From Bacteroidota bacterium (GTDB lineage Bacteria > Bacteroidota > Bacteroidia > Flavobacteriales > Flavobacteriaceae), in contig JAGXRT010000065.1 of the NCBI GenBank assembly GCA_018335575.1, forward strand, positions 62,001 through 126,000: a DNA stretch of 64,000 nt, read 5' to 3'. The position numbers and the translations under genes were made by a program. This document shows, one piece after another, positions 52,124 to 61,404 of the stretch; position 1 is the stretch's first letter; every line of letters starts with the position of its first letter. The notes below the pieces were generated by a model that worked only from the letters and a program-made list of their open reading frames with translations, did not search any database and had not been told where the DNA came from.

Positions 52124-54874
52124 ATGAGAAAAACTTTTATTTTTTTGTTTCTCTTACTTTTTACATTTAGCGTACAACTAAGTTATGCTCAACAAAAGGT
52201 TAAAGGAACAGTAACCGATTCTGCAACGGAAAAACAACTACAAGGTGTAAAAGTATCTATTCAAGGTACAGAAATTGAGCAGCTTACAGGCATTTATGGT
52301 GAATTTGTTTTAAACAACGTTCCCGTAGGAGCCCAAGTAGTTCAGTTAAGCTTTGAAGGGTTTGAAACACTTTATTTTCCGATTGCTATAGAAAAAGCAA
52401 AAGACCTAGATATGGGAATTTTGTCTATGAATACTGTTTTTAAAACAGAATTTGACGCAAGTATTATTTCGCTTTCTGAAGATGAATTGTCTGAAGATGA
52501 AAAAGGAGGATCTGAAAACGTATCAGGACTATTACAATCATCTAAAGATATTTTCTTAAGAACAGCTGCTTTTAACTTTGGCCAAGCCCGATTTAGAGTT
52601 CGGGGTTATGATTCAAGTAACGGTCAGGTTTTAATGAATGGTATTTCAATGAATAAAGTGAGCGACGGCAGACCACAATGGAGCAACTGGGGAGGTTTAA
52701 ACGACGCCACTCGTAATCAAGAATTTTCAAACGGATTAGCGCTATCAGATCTTACATTTGGCGGAATTTTAGGAACAACCAACATTAATACAAGAGCGTC
52801 TAATTACAGACCAGGCACAAGTGTTTCGTATGCAACTACCAATTCAAATTATACCGGTAGAGTTATGGCAACACACGCAACTGGTTTGTCTGCAGACGGA
52901 TGGGCTTTTACAGTTTCAGGATCACGCAGATATGCAACCGATGGTTATTTTGAAGGCACTACCTACAATGCCTGGAGTGGATTTTTAGCAGCCGAAAAAA
53001 GATTTAATGACAATCACAGTTTAAATTTAACAGCAATATACACACCAGTACGTAGAGCTAAATCATCTGCAAATACTCAGGAAGTATACGATTTAGCCGG
53101 ATTGAAATACAACTCATACTGGGGATATCAAAATGGAGAAAAACGCAATTCTAGAATTAAAGAAATCGAGGAGCCAGTTGTAGTTTTAAGCCATTATTGG
53201 AAATTGAACGATCAAACTAATTTAAACACAAATGTAGCGTATCAGTTCGGACACATTGGTGACAGCAGATTAAATTATGCCAACGCATCAAATCCAGATC
53301 CAACCTATTACAGAAATTTACCAAGTTATTTTATCAGATTTGCTGATAATTTAGATTATGCCAGTGCCTATTTGGCTGGTGAAGCATTTAAAAACGACCC
53401 GAATTATAAACAAATAAATTGGGAAAATTTATACAGAACCAACATTGAAAACGGATCAACAAACTATTACTTATACGAAGACAGAGTTGATGATAAAACA
53501 TTAACTGCCAATACCATTTTAAAATCGTATTTAACAGATCGTATTACCTTAAACGCAGGATTTAATTTTAAAAACCTAAAATCTAATAATTACGCAAAAA
53601 TGCTAGATATGTTAGGTGGTGTAGGTTATATGGATTTAGATTATTTTGCTACAGGCGATGCGCAACAAAACGATTTAAACAATCCAAACAGAATTGTTAA
53701 AGAAGGCGATAAGTTTTTGTATCACTACGATATTACTTCTAATGAAATTACATCCTTTTTACAATTTGAGTTTAAATTAAACAAATTTGACTTTTACGTA
53801 GCTTCTAATTTTACTTCTAAAGATTACCAAAGAGAAGGTTTTTATAAAAACGGAACCTATGCAGCAAACTCATTTGGAAAAAGTAAAAAAGAACTATTTT
53901 CTGATGTAAGCTATAAAGGAGGGGTAACTTATAAAATATCAGGTCGTCATTTAATTGATGTTAACGCAGGTTATATAAATCAAGCCCCTACTATTAGAAA
54001 CGCATTTGCTAACTCAAGAGTAAATAATGATTTTACCCCTAATTTAACTTCAGAAAAAATTCTTACCGGTGATGCTAGTTATATTTTCAGAGCACCTGGA
54101 ATACAAGCAAGATTAACCGGATATTATACCAAATTTGAAGATGTAACCGAAACTTCATTCTACTTCGCAGAAGGATTACGAGGCGATGAAGCAGATTTTG
54201 TTGCTGAAATTTTAACTGGTGCAGAAAAGTTACATTTCGGTGGAGAATTTGGAATTGAAGTACAAGTTATTCCAACGTTAAAATTGATTGGAGCAGCAGC
54301 CGTAGGTCAATATACCTATAATAACAATCCAAATCTATACATTCAATCAGATACATTTACAGATATCAGAAGTGATTTTGGAACAGCATACATTAAAGAC
54401 AATAAATTATCTGGAACTCCACAAAGAGCGTATTCTTTTGGATTTGAATACAGAGACCCTAAATACTGGTGGATAAGTGCAAATGCCAATTTAATGTCGC
54501 ATAACTATTTAGACATATCACCATTATTAAGAACAGATAATTTCTATTTAGACAAAGACGGATTGCCTTTTGCTGAAGCAACTCAACAAGAAATAGATGC
54601 TTTATTAAAACAAGAGCGCTTTGATGATGCTTTCTTAGTAAATGTAGTAGGAGGTAAATCATGGAGGTTAAAAAACAATTATTATTTAGGATTCTTTGCC
54701 AGCATTAACAACGTTTTAGGCGAAGTATTTAAATCTGGAGGGTATGAGCAGTCTAGGAATGCTAATTTTAGAGAATTAAAGCAAGATAAAGAATTGCAGT
54801 ATCCAACATTTGGTCCTAAGTATTATTATGGAAATGATACTTCATATTACCTAAATGTATACCTAAGGTTTTAA
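52124..54874 (+). CDS. TonB-dependent receptor with carboxypeptidase-regulatory-like domain
   Basis: 916 residues. Signal peptide, then a carboxypeptidase-regulatory-like domain (about 25-105, KGTVTDSATEKQLQGVKVSI), the plug (RFRVRGYDSSNGQVLMNGIS, about 160-220), and a large 22-strand barrel. The C-terminal strand ends in Phe (YYLNVYLRF), as needed for the outer-membrane machinery. Ligand unknown; the adjacent DUF5689 lipoprotein and the divergent phosphoesterase suggest a nucleic-acid- or phosphate-linked substrate. A weak -7-like element (TAAATTAG) lies upstream. Confidence 0.93.
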   Translation: MRKTFIFLFLLLFTFSVQLSYAQQKVKGTVTDSATEKQLQGVKVSIQGTEIEQLTGIYGEFVLNNVPVGAQVVQLSFEGFETLYFPIAIEKAKDLDMGILSMNTVFKTEFDASIISLSEDELSEDEKGGSENVSGLLQSSKDIFLRTAAFNFGQARFRVRGYDSSNGQVLMNGISMNKVSDGRPQWSNWGGLNDATRNQEFSNGLALSDLTFGGILGTTNINTRASNYRPGTSVSYATTNSNYTGRVMATHATGLSADGWAFTVSGSRRYATDGYFEGTTYNAWSGFLAAEKRFNDNHSLNLTAIYTPVRRAKSSANTQEVYDLAGLKYNSYWGYQNGEKRNSRIKEIEEPVVVLSHYWKLNDQTNLNTNVAYQFGHIGDSRLNYANASNPDPTYYRNLPSYFIRFADNLDYASAYLAGEAFKNDPNYKQINWENLYRTNIENGSTNYYLYEDRVDDKTLTANTILKSYLTDRITLNAGFNFKNLKSNNYAKMLDMLGGVGYMDLDYFATGDAQQNDLNNPNRIVKEGDKFLYHYDITSNEITSFLQFEFKLNKFDFYVASNFTSKDYQREGFYKNGTYAANSFGKSKKELFSDVSYKGGVTYKISGRHLIDVNAGYINQAPTIRNAFANSRVNNDFTPNLTSEKILTGDASYIFRAPGIQARLTGYYTKFEDVTETSFYFAEGLRGDEADFVAEILTGAEKLHFGGEFGIEVQVIPTLKLIGAAAVGQYTYNNNPNLYIQSDTFTDIRSDFGTAYIKDNKLSGTPQRAYSFGFEYRDPKYWWISANANLMSHNYLDISPLLRTDNFYLDKDGLPFAEATQQEIDALLKQERFDDAFLVNVVGGKSWRLKNNYYLGFFASINNVLGEVFKSGGYEQSRNANFRELKQDKELQYPTFGPKYYYGNDTSYYLNVYLRF

Positions 54875-54899
54875 TTAATTAACAGAAAATATTTAAAAA

Positions 54900-56249
54900 A
54901 TGAAAACAATAAAATCATTCAAGTTCCTAATCGGATTAGCGTTGCTAATAGGAACTTTAACTTCATGTGTTGAAGATTCAGAATATGAGACACCCGTAAT
55001 AAGTTGCCAAGATCCGGGACTTGTTGCTACAAATACCATTACTCAAGTTAAAGCAATGTACACTACAACTATGGTTCAGTTTACCGAAGATATTATTATT
55101 GAGGGATATGTGGTTTCGAGTGATAAATCTGGAAATATTTATAAAACAATATCCATTCAAGATAAACCGGAAAACCCAACTGCCGGTATCAGAATTGCAA
55201 TTGATGAAACTGACACCTATCTAAAATACAATGTTGGTCGTAAAATTCACTTAAAGTTAAAAGGATTAGGTATCTCTAAAAACGCAGGAGTTTTCGAAAT
55301 TGGATTACCACAAGGAACAACCTTAGCCAGAATTCCTTCACCAAATGTAAGCAAGCATATTTTCCGCTCATGCGAAACCGCTACTATTGTACCTAAAGTA
55401 ATTACACTTGCTCAAATGAGTGATAATTTCCTTGATATGTTAGTACAATTAGATGATATGCAATTTAGAACCGGAGATTTTGGACAAGCGTATGCCAATT
55501 TAACCGATACATTTTCTGTAAACAGATATATTGTAAGCTACGATAACAATTGTACACAGTTAGGTGAAATCATCATGCGAAACAGTGGTTTTGCTGATTT
55601 TAAAAACTTCTCATTACCTACAGGTAAAGGAAGTGTAGTTGCAGTATTTAGCAAATATAACAACGATTATCAGTTGTTTATTAGAGATACTAATGATGTT
55701 AAATTAACCGGAGCTGCTTGTATTCCTTTATTTGAAGAAACCTTTACAACCGTTTTAGGCACCAATCCACTTCAACTTACAGGTTGGACTAATTTCAATC
55801 AAGCAGGGGTCAATAAATTCTGGAGAACAGCAACCGTGAGCGGTAATCAGGTAGCTGAATTCAATCCATATGATAGCAATACTGCCTTTAGAGACCAAAG
55901 TAATATTGCATGGTTAATTACACCTCAGTTTGATATGGATAAACAAACAGAAGAGATGCTAAGCTTTAGAGCAGAAAAAGATTTTGCTGTAACGGGGCAA
56001 CCAGATTTAGAAGTGTTTTACTCGTCTAATTGGAACGGAACCACTGCCGGAATTACTACTGCAAACTGGGTAAAATTACCGGCTATTTTGCCAACAGCAA
56101 CCCGTGTTTATTCCACCGTATCGGTTGATTTAAAAGCGATTACCGGAAAAATACACATTGCCTTTAAATATACTGGAGGATATCAGTTTAGTCCAGCTCA
56201 TACCACTAGGTGGAGAATTGATGACATTAAAATATCAGCAAAAAAATAA
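54900..56249 (+). CDS. DUF5689 lipoprotein with choice-of-anchor-J-like C-terminal domain
   Basis: 449 residues. Lipobox GTLTSC (Cys23). Residues about 30-280 match DUF5689, thought to have OB-like folds (VQFTEDIIIEGYVVSSDKSG). The rest (LFEETFTTVLGTNPLQLTGW ... RWRIDDIKIS) is a choice-of-anchor-J-type beta-sandwich domain, used for surface binding of polymers. Twenty-five bases after the TonB receptor gene, so one transcript. It probably presents substrate to the receptor. Confidence 0.87.
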   Translation: MKTIKSFKFLIGLALLIGTLTSCVEDSEYETPVISCQDPGLVATNTITQVKAMYTTTMVQFTEDIIIEGYVVSSDKSGNIYKTISIQDKPENPTAGIRIAIDETDTYLKYNVGRKIHLKLKGLGISKNAGVFEIGLPQGTTLARIPSPNVSKHIFRSCETATIVPKVITLAQMSDNFLDMLVQLDDMQFRTGDFGQAYANLTDTFSVNRYIVSYDNNCTQLGEIIMRNSGFADFKNFSLPTGKGSVVAVFSKYNNDYQLFIRDTNDVKLTGAACIPLFEETFTTVLGTNPLQLTGWTNFNQAGVNKFWRTATVSGNQVAEFNPYDSNTAFRDQSNIAWLITPQFDMDKQTEEMLSFRAEKDFAVTGQPDLEVFYSSNWNGTTAGITTANWVKLPAILPTATRVYSTVSVDLKAITGKIHIAFKYTGGYQFSPAHTTRWRIDDIKISAKK

Positions 56250-56267
56250 ATTTTTTATTACTTTTTT

Positions 56268-56297
56268 AAACCCTCAATTAAAAATTGAGGGTTTTTT
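56268..56297 (+). terminator. terminator after the DUF5689 gene
   Basis: A 12-bp stem (56268-56279 with 56283-56294) with a 3-base loop and a T-run. Closes the TonB receptor operon. Confidence 0.88.
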
Positions 56298-56339
56298 ATT
56301 TGCACCATTTCATAAGAATTTTAAATTGTTATTTTGTTG

Positions 56340-56347
56340 TAAATTTG
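56340..56347 (+). promoter_or_regulatory. -7 promoter element for hflX
   Basis: TAAATTTG (consensus TAnnTTTG), 20 bases before the ATG. A good -33 element is not visible. Confidence 0.5.
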
Positions 56348-56367
56348 CAACTTGATGATTTTAAAGC

Positions 56368-57579
56368 ATGATTGAAAAAAAAGAAACAGTTTATGAAAAA
56401 GTAGTGTTGATTGGTTTAATTACCAGTCAGCAAACAGAACAACAGGCTGATGAATATTTGGATGAATTAGAATTTCTTACACTTACGGCAGGGGGTGAAG
56501 TGGTTAAAAGATTTGTTCAACGATTAGATGTGCCAAATCCAAAAACTTTTTTAGGAACGGGAAAACTAGAAGAAGTTAAAAATTACATAACCGATAATTC
56601 AATTGGTACCGCCATTTTTGATGATGAGTTATCGCCTTCGCAATTAAAAAATATTGAAAAGGTACTCAATATTAAAGTGTTAGATAGAACTAATTTGATA
56701 CTCGATATTTTTGCGCAACGCGCCCAAACAAGTTATGCCAGAACTCAGGTAGAGTTAGCACAGTGTCAATACTTACTTCCTCGTTTAACACGCATGTGGA
56801 CCCACTTAGAGCGACAAAAAGGAGGTATCGGATTGAGAGGCCCAGGAGAAACAGAGATTGAAACAGACCGCCGAATTATTCGCGATAAGATTTCATTATT
56901 AAAAGAGAAATTAAAAGTCATCGATAAACAAATGGCCATTCAACGTAAAAATCGCGGTAAAATGGTTCGCGTGGCTTTAGTTGGATATACCAATGTTGGG
57001 AAATCAACTTTGATGAATGTTATCAGTAAAAGTGATGTTTTTGCAGAAAACAAATTGTTTGCAACCTTAGATACTACTGTTAGAAAAGTGGTTATTAGAA
57101 ATATTCCTTTTTTATTAACAGACACCGTTGGATTTATCAGAAAACTTCCAACGCAATTGGTAGAATCATTCAAATCTACTTTAGACGAGGTTCGAGAAGC
57201 AGATTTATTGCTTCATGTTGTTGATATATCTCACCCTAATTTTGAAGAGCACATTACTTCGGTAGAAACTACATTAGCTGAAATTAAAAGTAATGACAAA
57301 CCTGCTGTAATGGTTTTTAACAAAATAGATAATTATACGCATGAAACTATTGCAGCAGATGATTTGGTTACTCAGAAATCAAAAGAGCATTATACGTTGG
57401 AAGATTGGGAAAAAACTTGGATGAATAAAATGCAAAATAATTGTGTGTTTATCTCTGCAATCAACAAAGAAAATATAGAAGCATTTAAAGAAAAAGTGTT
57501 TGATGAAGTAAAGAAAATTCACATAACGCGTTTCCCTTACAATGACTTTTTGTATCAGGAATTTGATGAAGAATCATAA
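56368..57579 (+). CDS. hflX: GTPase HflX
   Basis: 403 residues. N-terminal HflX domain with FLGTGKLEEVKNYI and GIGLRGPGETEIETDRR. P-loop GYTNVGKST (about 205-213), DTVGFIRKLP (G3) and NKID (G4). It splits stalled 70S ribosomes under heat or antibiotic stress. Complete. Confidence 0.96.
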   Translation: MIEKKETVYEKVVLIGLITSQQTEQQADEYLDELEFLTLTAGGEVVKRFVQRLDVPNPKTFLGTGKLEEVKNYITDNSIGTAIFDDELSPSQLKNIEKVLNIKVLDRTNLILDIFAQRAQTSYARTQVELAQCQYLLPRLTRMWTHLERQKGGIGLRGPGETEIETDRRIIRDKISLLKEKLKVIDKQMAIQRKNRGKMVRVALVGYTNVGKSTLMNVISKSDVFAENKLFATLDTTVRKVVIRNIPFLLTDTVGFIRKLPTQLVESFKSTLDEVREADLLLHVVDISHPNFEEHITSVETTLAEIKSNDKPAVMVFNKIDNYTHETIAADDLVTQKSKEHYTLEDWEKTWMNKMQNNCVFISAINKENIEAFKEKVFDEVKKIHITRFPYNDFLYQEFDEES

Positions 57580-57603
57580 AAAATGGCGAGGTATCTCGCC
57601 ATT
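57578..57603 (-). terminator. terminator for the DUF3078 gene
   Basis: A perfect 9-bp stem (57582-57590 with 57595-57603), 4-base loop. Only the minus strand has a T-run after it, so it mainly ends transcription from the DUF3078 side. It begins right at the hflX stop. Confidence 0.75.
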
Positions 57604-57609
57604 GTCATT

Positions 57610-58470
57610 CTAAAAAGTAAAATTTAATCCTACTCCTAATACTTCTTTAAATTGTGGTTTTTTTGAAGTATTGTCATCTATAATGGTATGAAATTGAATG
57701 TTAGTTGACAGGTATTTATTAACCTGTAAAACTATATTGAGTTGATGATTTACATCAACATTTTTAAATTCTTCTAAATAATTAGCATACAAATTAAGAA
57801 TATTTTCCATTGATACGTTTACCATAATATCTTTTTTATGATAAAGAGCGGCATTAAATCCTAACTCATACCTGCTTTTATCGCCTGGATCAACGCCATA
57901 AGCACCAATTGCAGATAAAGCATCATCAGATACAATTATTATTTTTGAAGTGGCTGGAGCTATATTAATTTTAAACTGATCATCTTTTTTATACAGCAAA
58001 CCAGGCCCAAATGATAAATATGCTGGCGCAAAAAACTTAGAAACGGGTGTGTCTGCATTAGGATCAGTTTTATAATCATAGCCGTTGGTAAACTGCGTTT
58101 GGAAGTTTAAAAAACCTGAGTAAAACCAAAATTTTGTTGCTTTTTTACCTACTACTGAACTATATTCTAATCGGTCGTCTGTTTTACGGCTACCATTAGT
58201 TTTAGTACGCGTCATACCATAAGCTGTAATAATTTTGTTATCCCATCTCCAATCTCCTTTTCGGTAATTAAAATCATAATTAATAAATGCATTGGCAGCT
58301 AAACTATTTTCTCCGCCTGCAACCCAATTAGAGAATGATGATTGATTAAACATAATAGCTACTTTACCACCTTTTTTCCAATTAGAGTTTTCGTCTTGAT
58401 TGGTTTCGACTTGAGCGTAAGATAAATTGATGCCGCTTAAAAGCAATAATATTAATATAAAAGTCCTCAT
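57610..58470 (-). CDS. DUF3078 exported protein
   Basis: 286 residues with a signal peptide (LLLLSGINLSYAQ). DUF3078 family: KVAIMFNQSSFSNWVAGGEN is its hallmark, followed by strands typical of an outer-membrane barrel, ending in Phe. Bacteroidota-specific, unknown ligand. Fifty bases downstream of the DUF2480 gene. Confidence 0.9.
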   Translation of the reverse strand: MRTFILILLLLSGINLSYAQVETNQDENSNWKKGGKVAIMFNQSSFSNWVAGGENSLAANAFINYDFNYRKGDWRWDNKIITAYGMTRTKTNGSRKTDDRLEYSSVVGKKATKFWFYSGFLNFQTQFTNGYDYKTDPNADTPVSKFFAPAYLSFGPGLLYKKDDQFKINIAPATSKIIIVSDDALSAIGAYGVDPGDKSRYELGFNAALYHKKDIMVNVSMENILNLYANYLEEFKNVDVNHQLNIVLQVNKYLSTNIQFHTIIDDNTSKKPQFKEVLGVGLNFTF

Positions 58471-58519
58471 AAAGTTTTAATTTAGATTTGAAATAGAAGT
58501 AAACTAAGATACAAAAAAA

Positions 58520-59029
58520 TTACTTTTTTTGCTTATATAATGGCACATTTGAGCAGGCTTCGCCAAACATTAACGAGCTTACAATTGGTTGTAATTTTTG
58601 AATTATTAATCCATAAGCATTGTTTGAAATGCTAAATTTTGAACAACCTTTGATGATTATTTTTTTATTCTTATAAACAGAAAAATCTGTTTTTTCTAGA
58701 GCTTCAATTAATAAACTGTCTTCCATTTCTTGGACAGTTCCAATAGTAATCCTTTTTGCAATGGAAGTTAAATTAACGGTAAGTAATAAGTAAGCCCAAC
58801 TTGGCACTATAGCATCGGTAGTTGTATGAATGGCAACATAGGCATCTTTATATTGAGCCCAATTATGGGAAGAAATTTTTTCTCTAAATAATGCTTCTTT
58901 TAGAATTAATCCTTCATAAAGCCAATCAGTAATAAAAATAGATTTACGATCTCCTTTTGGGACAAAATCGGCTAAATCAATGGTTATTAATGGGCTGTTT
59001 GCTACTCTATTTATTATTTCGTCTGTCAT
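58520..59029 (-). CDS. DUF2480 protein
   Basis: 169 residues. Matches DUF2480 (ITIDLADFVPKGDRKSIFIT; SSLMFGEACSNVPLYK). Its genes often lie with Fe-S assembly genes, as here, so it may be an Fe-S or acyl-linked accessory protein, by inference. One-base overlap with the HMG-CoA synthase stop (TAATG), so the two are coupled. Confidence 0.88.
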   Translation of the reverse strand: MTDEIINRVANSPLITIDLADFVPKGDRKSIFITDWLYEGLILKEALFREKISSHNWAQYKDAYVAIHTTTDAIVPSWAYLLLTVNLTSIAKRITIGTVQEMEDSLLIEALEKTDFSVYKNKKIIIKGCSKFSISNNAYGLIIQKLQPIVSSLMFGEACSNVPLYKQKK

Positions 59030-60459
59030 TATTTATTGTAATTATACCTTCTATACCCTAAACTGTTAATTTCAGAATCTTTATGGATTAATCTAGTATT
59101 TTTATTAGTAATTGGTTTTTCTAATTCATTTTTATGAATTTTCTCATAATCTGAAATGCTAATTTCTATTCTATTGTTTAAATAGTGAAACAATGAGACG
59201 TCTTTAATTTTAGATTTCCAATTTTCTTGTATAATTCCTTCAAAGACTTTAGCCTTTGAGCCGCTTCCATATGCTATAAATCCAATGTTTTGCTTAACAA
59301 TATCAGTATCATTTTCAAAATGTACTGATAATGTACTTAACAAAGACATAAAAATAGAAGCTGTATACATATTACCAATTGTTGTAGATGCTTTTTCCCC
59401 AGCAGCAATTTTAGTTTCAATAAATTTACTATACATTTTTGATTTCGCAGCTTTTTTAGTCCATGTATCTATATCATCTTCTATTTTACCAATTTCATCA
59501 ATAAGCATATCTAATTTATTATTTTCTTTTACCCAATTATACCATGAGTTAAATAGTATTCTTCTGCCATGGAAAGCATATGGTAAATGAAATATTAGAT
59601 GATTCCAATCATTTAAAAAATTTATAGTTGTTTGTGATTTAAAATGATCAAGCGCTTCCTCCATTCGTTGGGCATAACAGGCATTTGAGTATTGACCATC
59701 AAAAATCGGTTCTTCTTTATATACTTCAATTAATTCATTAGCGTTATTCCAAAAATTTGATTCGGATAGAAGATCAGAGGTCGATTCTTTATCGAGATTC
59801 GGGTTAAATAAATTGATTAATTCATCTATTAATACACTTTTTTTATATGATCTTCTTGGTTTAAAGAAATCATTTTCACTTTTAGTTGCTACACCCCAAA
59901 CATTATTTATTGCTAATATTGAAGGGTTTTTTGAAATTAGCAAAGCTACTGCTCCAGCACCTTGGGTATATTCTCCGGTTGAATTTAGTTCGTATTTTGA
60001 AACGTCTGAAGCAACTACTATAGCTCTTCTGTTATCTCCACAATTAACCCAATCAATACTGTTTTGGAAAGCATCTACAGCCCCAATACAAGCAAATGTC
60101 ATATCTAAAACGTCACAATTTCTTAATGAGCGTTCTCCGTATTTTATAGCCAATTCTTTTTCTAAAACTTCAACGGCATAAGTTGCTGTAGGTTTAGATG
60201 AGTCCACTGCACTTTCAGTTCCTAAATAAATTCTACCAATGTCTTTAGGATTAAGGTTGTTGTTTTTAAAAAGTGCTATTAATGCATTTGCACAAAAAGT
60301 TGCGGCATCTTCGTTAATATCTGCCATAGCCATTTTCTCTAATCCTAAACCTGCATTTAATTTATCGTAAATAATACCTCTTTTTTCTGCTAAAGATTTG
60401 ATAGGTAAAAAAATCTCAGGAACATAAAATGAGATTGCATCTATACCAACATTGCTCAT
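59029..60459 (-). CDS. hydroxymethylglutaryl-CoA synthase family protein
   Basis: 476 residues. Thiolase-fold condensing enzyme. IYLGTESAVDSSKP carries the acid Glu, DMTFACIGAVDAFQ the catalytic Cys and HLPYAFHGRR the His. It joins acetyl-CoA and acetoacetyl-CoA, the entry to the mevalonate route. It sits between SufT and DUF2480. With dxs at 41322, the genome holds entry enzymes of both isoprenoid routes. More AT-rich codon use than neighbours is possible but not measured. Confidence 0.92.
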   Translation of the reverse strand: MSNVGIDAISFYVPEIFLPIKSLAEKRGIIYDKLNAGLGLEKMAMADINEDAATFCANALIALFKNNNLNPKDIGRIYLGTESAVDSSKPTATYAVEVLEKELAIKYGERSLRNCDVLDMTFACIGAVDAFQNSIDWVNCGDNRRAIVVASDVSKYELNSTGEYTQGAGAVALLISKNPSILAINNVWGVATKSENDFFKPRRSYKKSVLIDELINLFNPNLDKESTSDLLSESNFWNNANELIEVYKEEPIFDGQYSNACYAQRMEEALDHFKSQTTINFLNDWNHLIFHLPYAFHGRRILFNSWYNWVKENNKLDMLIDEIGKIEDDIDTWTKKAAKSKMYSKFIETKIAAGEKASTTIGNMYTASIFMSLLSTLSVHFENDTDIVKQNIGFIAYGSGSKAKVFEGIIQENWKSKIKDVSLFHYLNNRIEISISDYEKIHKNELEKPITNKNTRLIHKDSEINSLGYRRYNYNK

Positions 60460-60468
60460 AACATTGTA

Positions 60469-60789
60469 TTATAAAAAACCGAGTTCTAATTTTGCTTCAT
60501 CGCTCATTAAACTATGATTCCAAGGAGGGTCAAAGGTTATTTCTACTTCACACGTATCAACATCTTTCAATGTTTTTACTTTTTCTTCAACATCTCTGGG
60601 CAAAGTTTCAGCAACAGGACAATTAGGTGTGGTAAGTGTCATGATAATTTTAACGCCCTTTTGATCGTTTACAAAAACGTCGTAAATTAAACCTAATTCA
60701 TAAATATCTACTGGGATTTCTGGGTCATAAATTGTTTTAAGCACTTCAATTATTTTTGTTCCAAGTGCTCTTTTTTCTGCTTCCGTCAT
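60469..60789 (-). CDS. sufT: SufT-like Fe-S assembly factor (DUF59/MIP18)
   Basis: 106 residues. DUF59 motif: IYDPEIPVDIYELGLIYDV and LTTPNCPVAETLP (conserved Cys), then VEITFDPPWNHSLMS. It helps mature [4Fe-4S] proteins. Ten bases before HMG-CoA synthase and co-transcribed. Confidence 0.93.
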   Translation of the reverse strand: MTEAEKRALGTKIIEVLKTIYDPEIPVDIYELGLIYDVFVNDQKGVKIIMTLTTPNCPVAETLPRDVEEKVKTLKDVDTCEVEITFDPPWNHSLMSDEAKLELGFL

Positions 60790-60826
60790 TTATCGTATGT
60801 AATTTAAATTCATTCTAAATAAGAAC

Positions 60827-60834
60827 AAATATAC
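60827..60834 (-). promoter_or_regulatory. -7 promoter element for sufT
   Basis: TATATTTG on the minus strand (consensus TAnnTTTG), 37 bases before the sufT ATG. No good -33 element. Confidence 0.5.
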
Positions 60835-60845
60835 AAATTATTGTA

Positions 60846-61268
60846 TTATGTGTGTTTTGTTTTAAAAGCTAATGCAAATAATTTAATTTGTTTAATCATG
60901 GAAACCAATCCGTTTGCGCGTGTTGGTGATAAATGTTCTTTTAGTCCAATTTCATCCACAAAGAACGGATCGGTATCCAGAATTGTTGATGGACTTTGGT
61001 TAGAATAAACACGTAACAATAATGCAACTATTCCTTTAGTTAAAATAGCATCACTGTCGGCTGTAAAAACAATTTTTCCATCGGCAAAATTGGCATGTAA
61101 CCATACTTTTGATTGACATCCTTTTATTAAGTTTTCATCAACTTTATGCGATTCTTCAATTTGAGGTAATGATTTTCCAAGTTCGATAAGATGTTCATAG
61201 CGTTCCATCCAATCATTAAAAAATGAAAATTCATCAATAATTTCTTCTTGTAATTCTTTAATATTCAT
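60846..61268 (-). CDS. sufE: SufE-family sulfur-transfer protein
   Basis: 140 residues. The sulfur-accepting Cys is in LIKGCQSKVWL. It passes sulfur from the cysteine desulfurase SufS to the SufBCD scaffold; those genes are not in the window. The C-terminal SPTRANGLVSMIKQIK is normal. It has its own promoter element. Confidence 0.95.
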   Translation of the reverse strand: MNIKELQEEIIDEFSFFNDWMERYEHLIELGKSLPQIEESHKVDENLIKGCQSKVWLHANFADGKIVFTADSDAILTKGIVALLLRVYSNQSPSTILDTDPFFVDEIGLKEHLSPTRANGLVSMIKQIKLFALAFKTKHT

Positions 61269-61284
61269 GATAAAAATATTTTTA

Positions 61285-61292
61285 CAAAGGTA
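61285..61292 (-). promoter_or_regulatory. -7 promoter element for sufE
   Basis: TACCTTTG on the minus strand (consensus TAnnTTTG), 16 bases before the sufE ATG. Confidence 0.5.
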
Positions 61293-61373
61293 AAAGTTTG
61301 ATTTCTTTAATCGATAAAAATTGTAAAAAACCTACTTTTTTGGTATAAGTAAGCTAACTAAAAAATGAAGCTG

Positions 61374-61381
61374 TATATTTG
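61374..61381 (+). promoter_or_regulatory. -7 promoter element for the PfkB kinase gene
   Basis: TATATTTG (consensus TAnnTTTG), 23 bases before the ATG. A TTG at 61350-61352 lies 21 bases upstream. Confidence 0.55.
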
Positions 61382-61404
61382 CAAAAAAATATTGAATCTC
61401 AACT

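Noticed and set aside
54459-54662. Antisense ORF inside the TonB receptor gene
   Set aside because: Shadow of a long, clearly coding frame; no start signal or family match.
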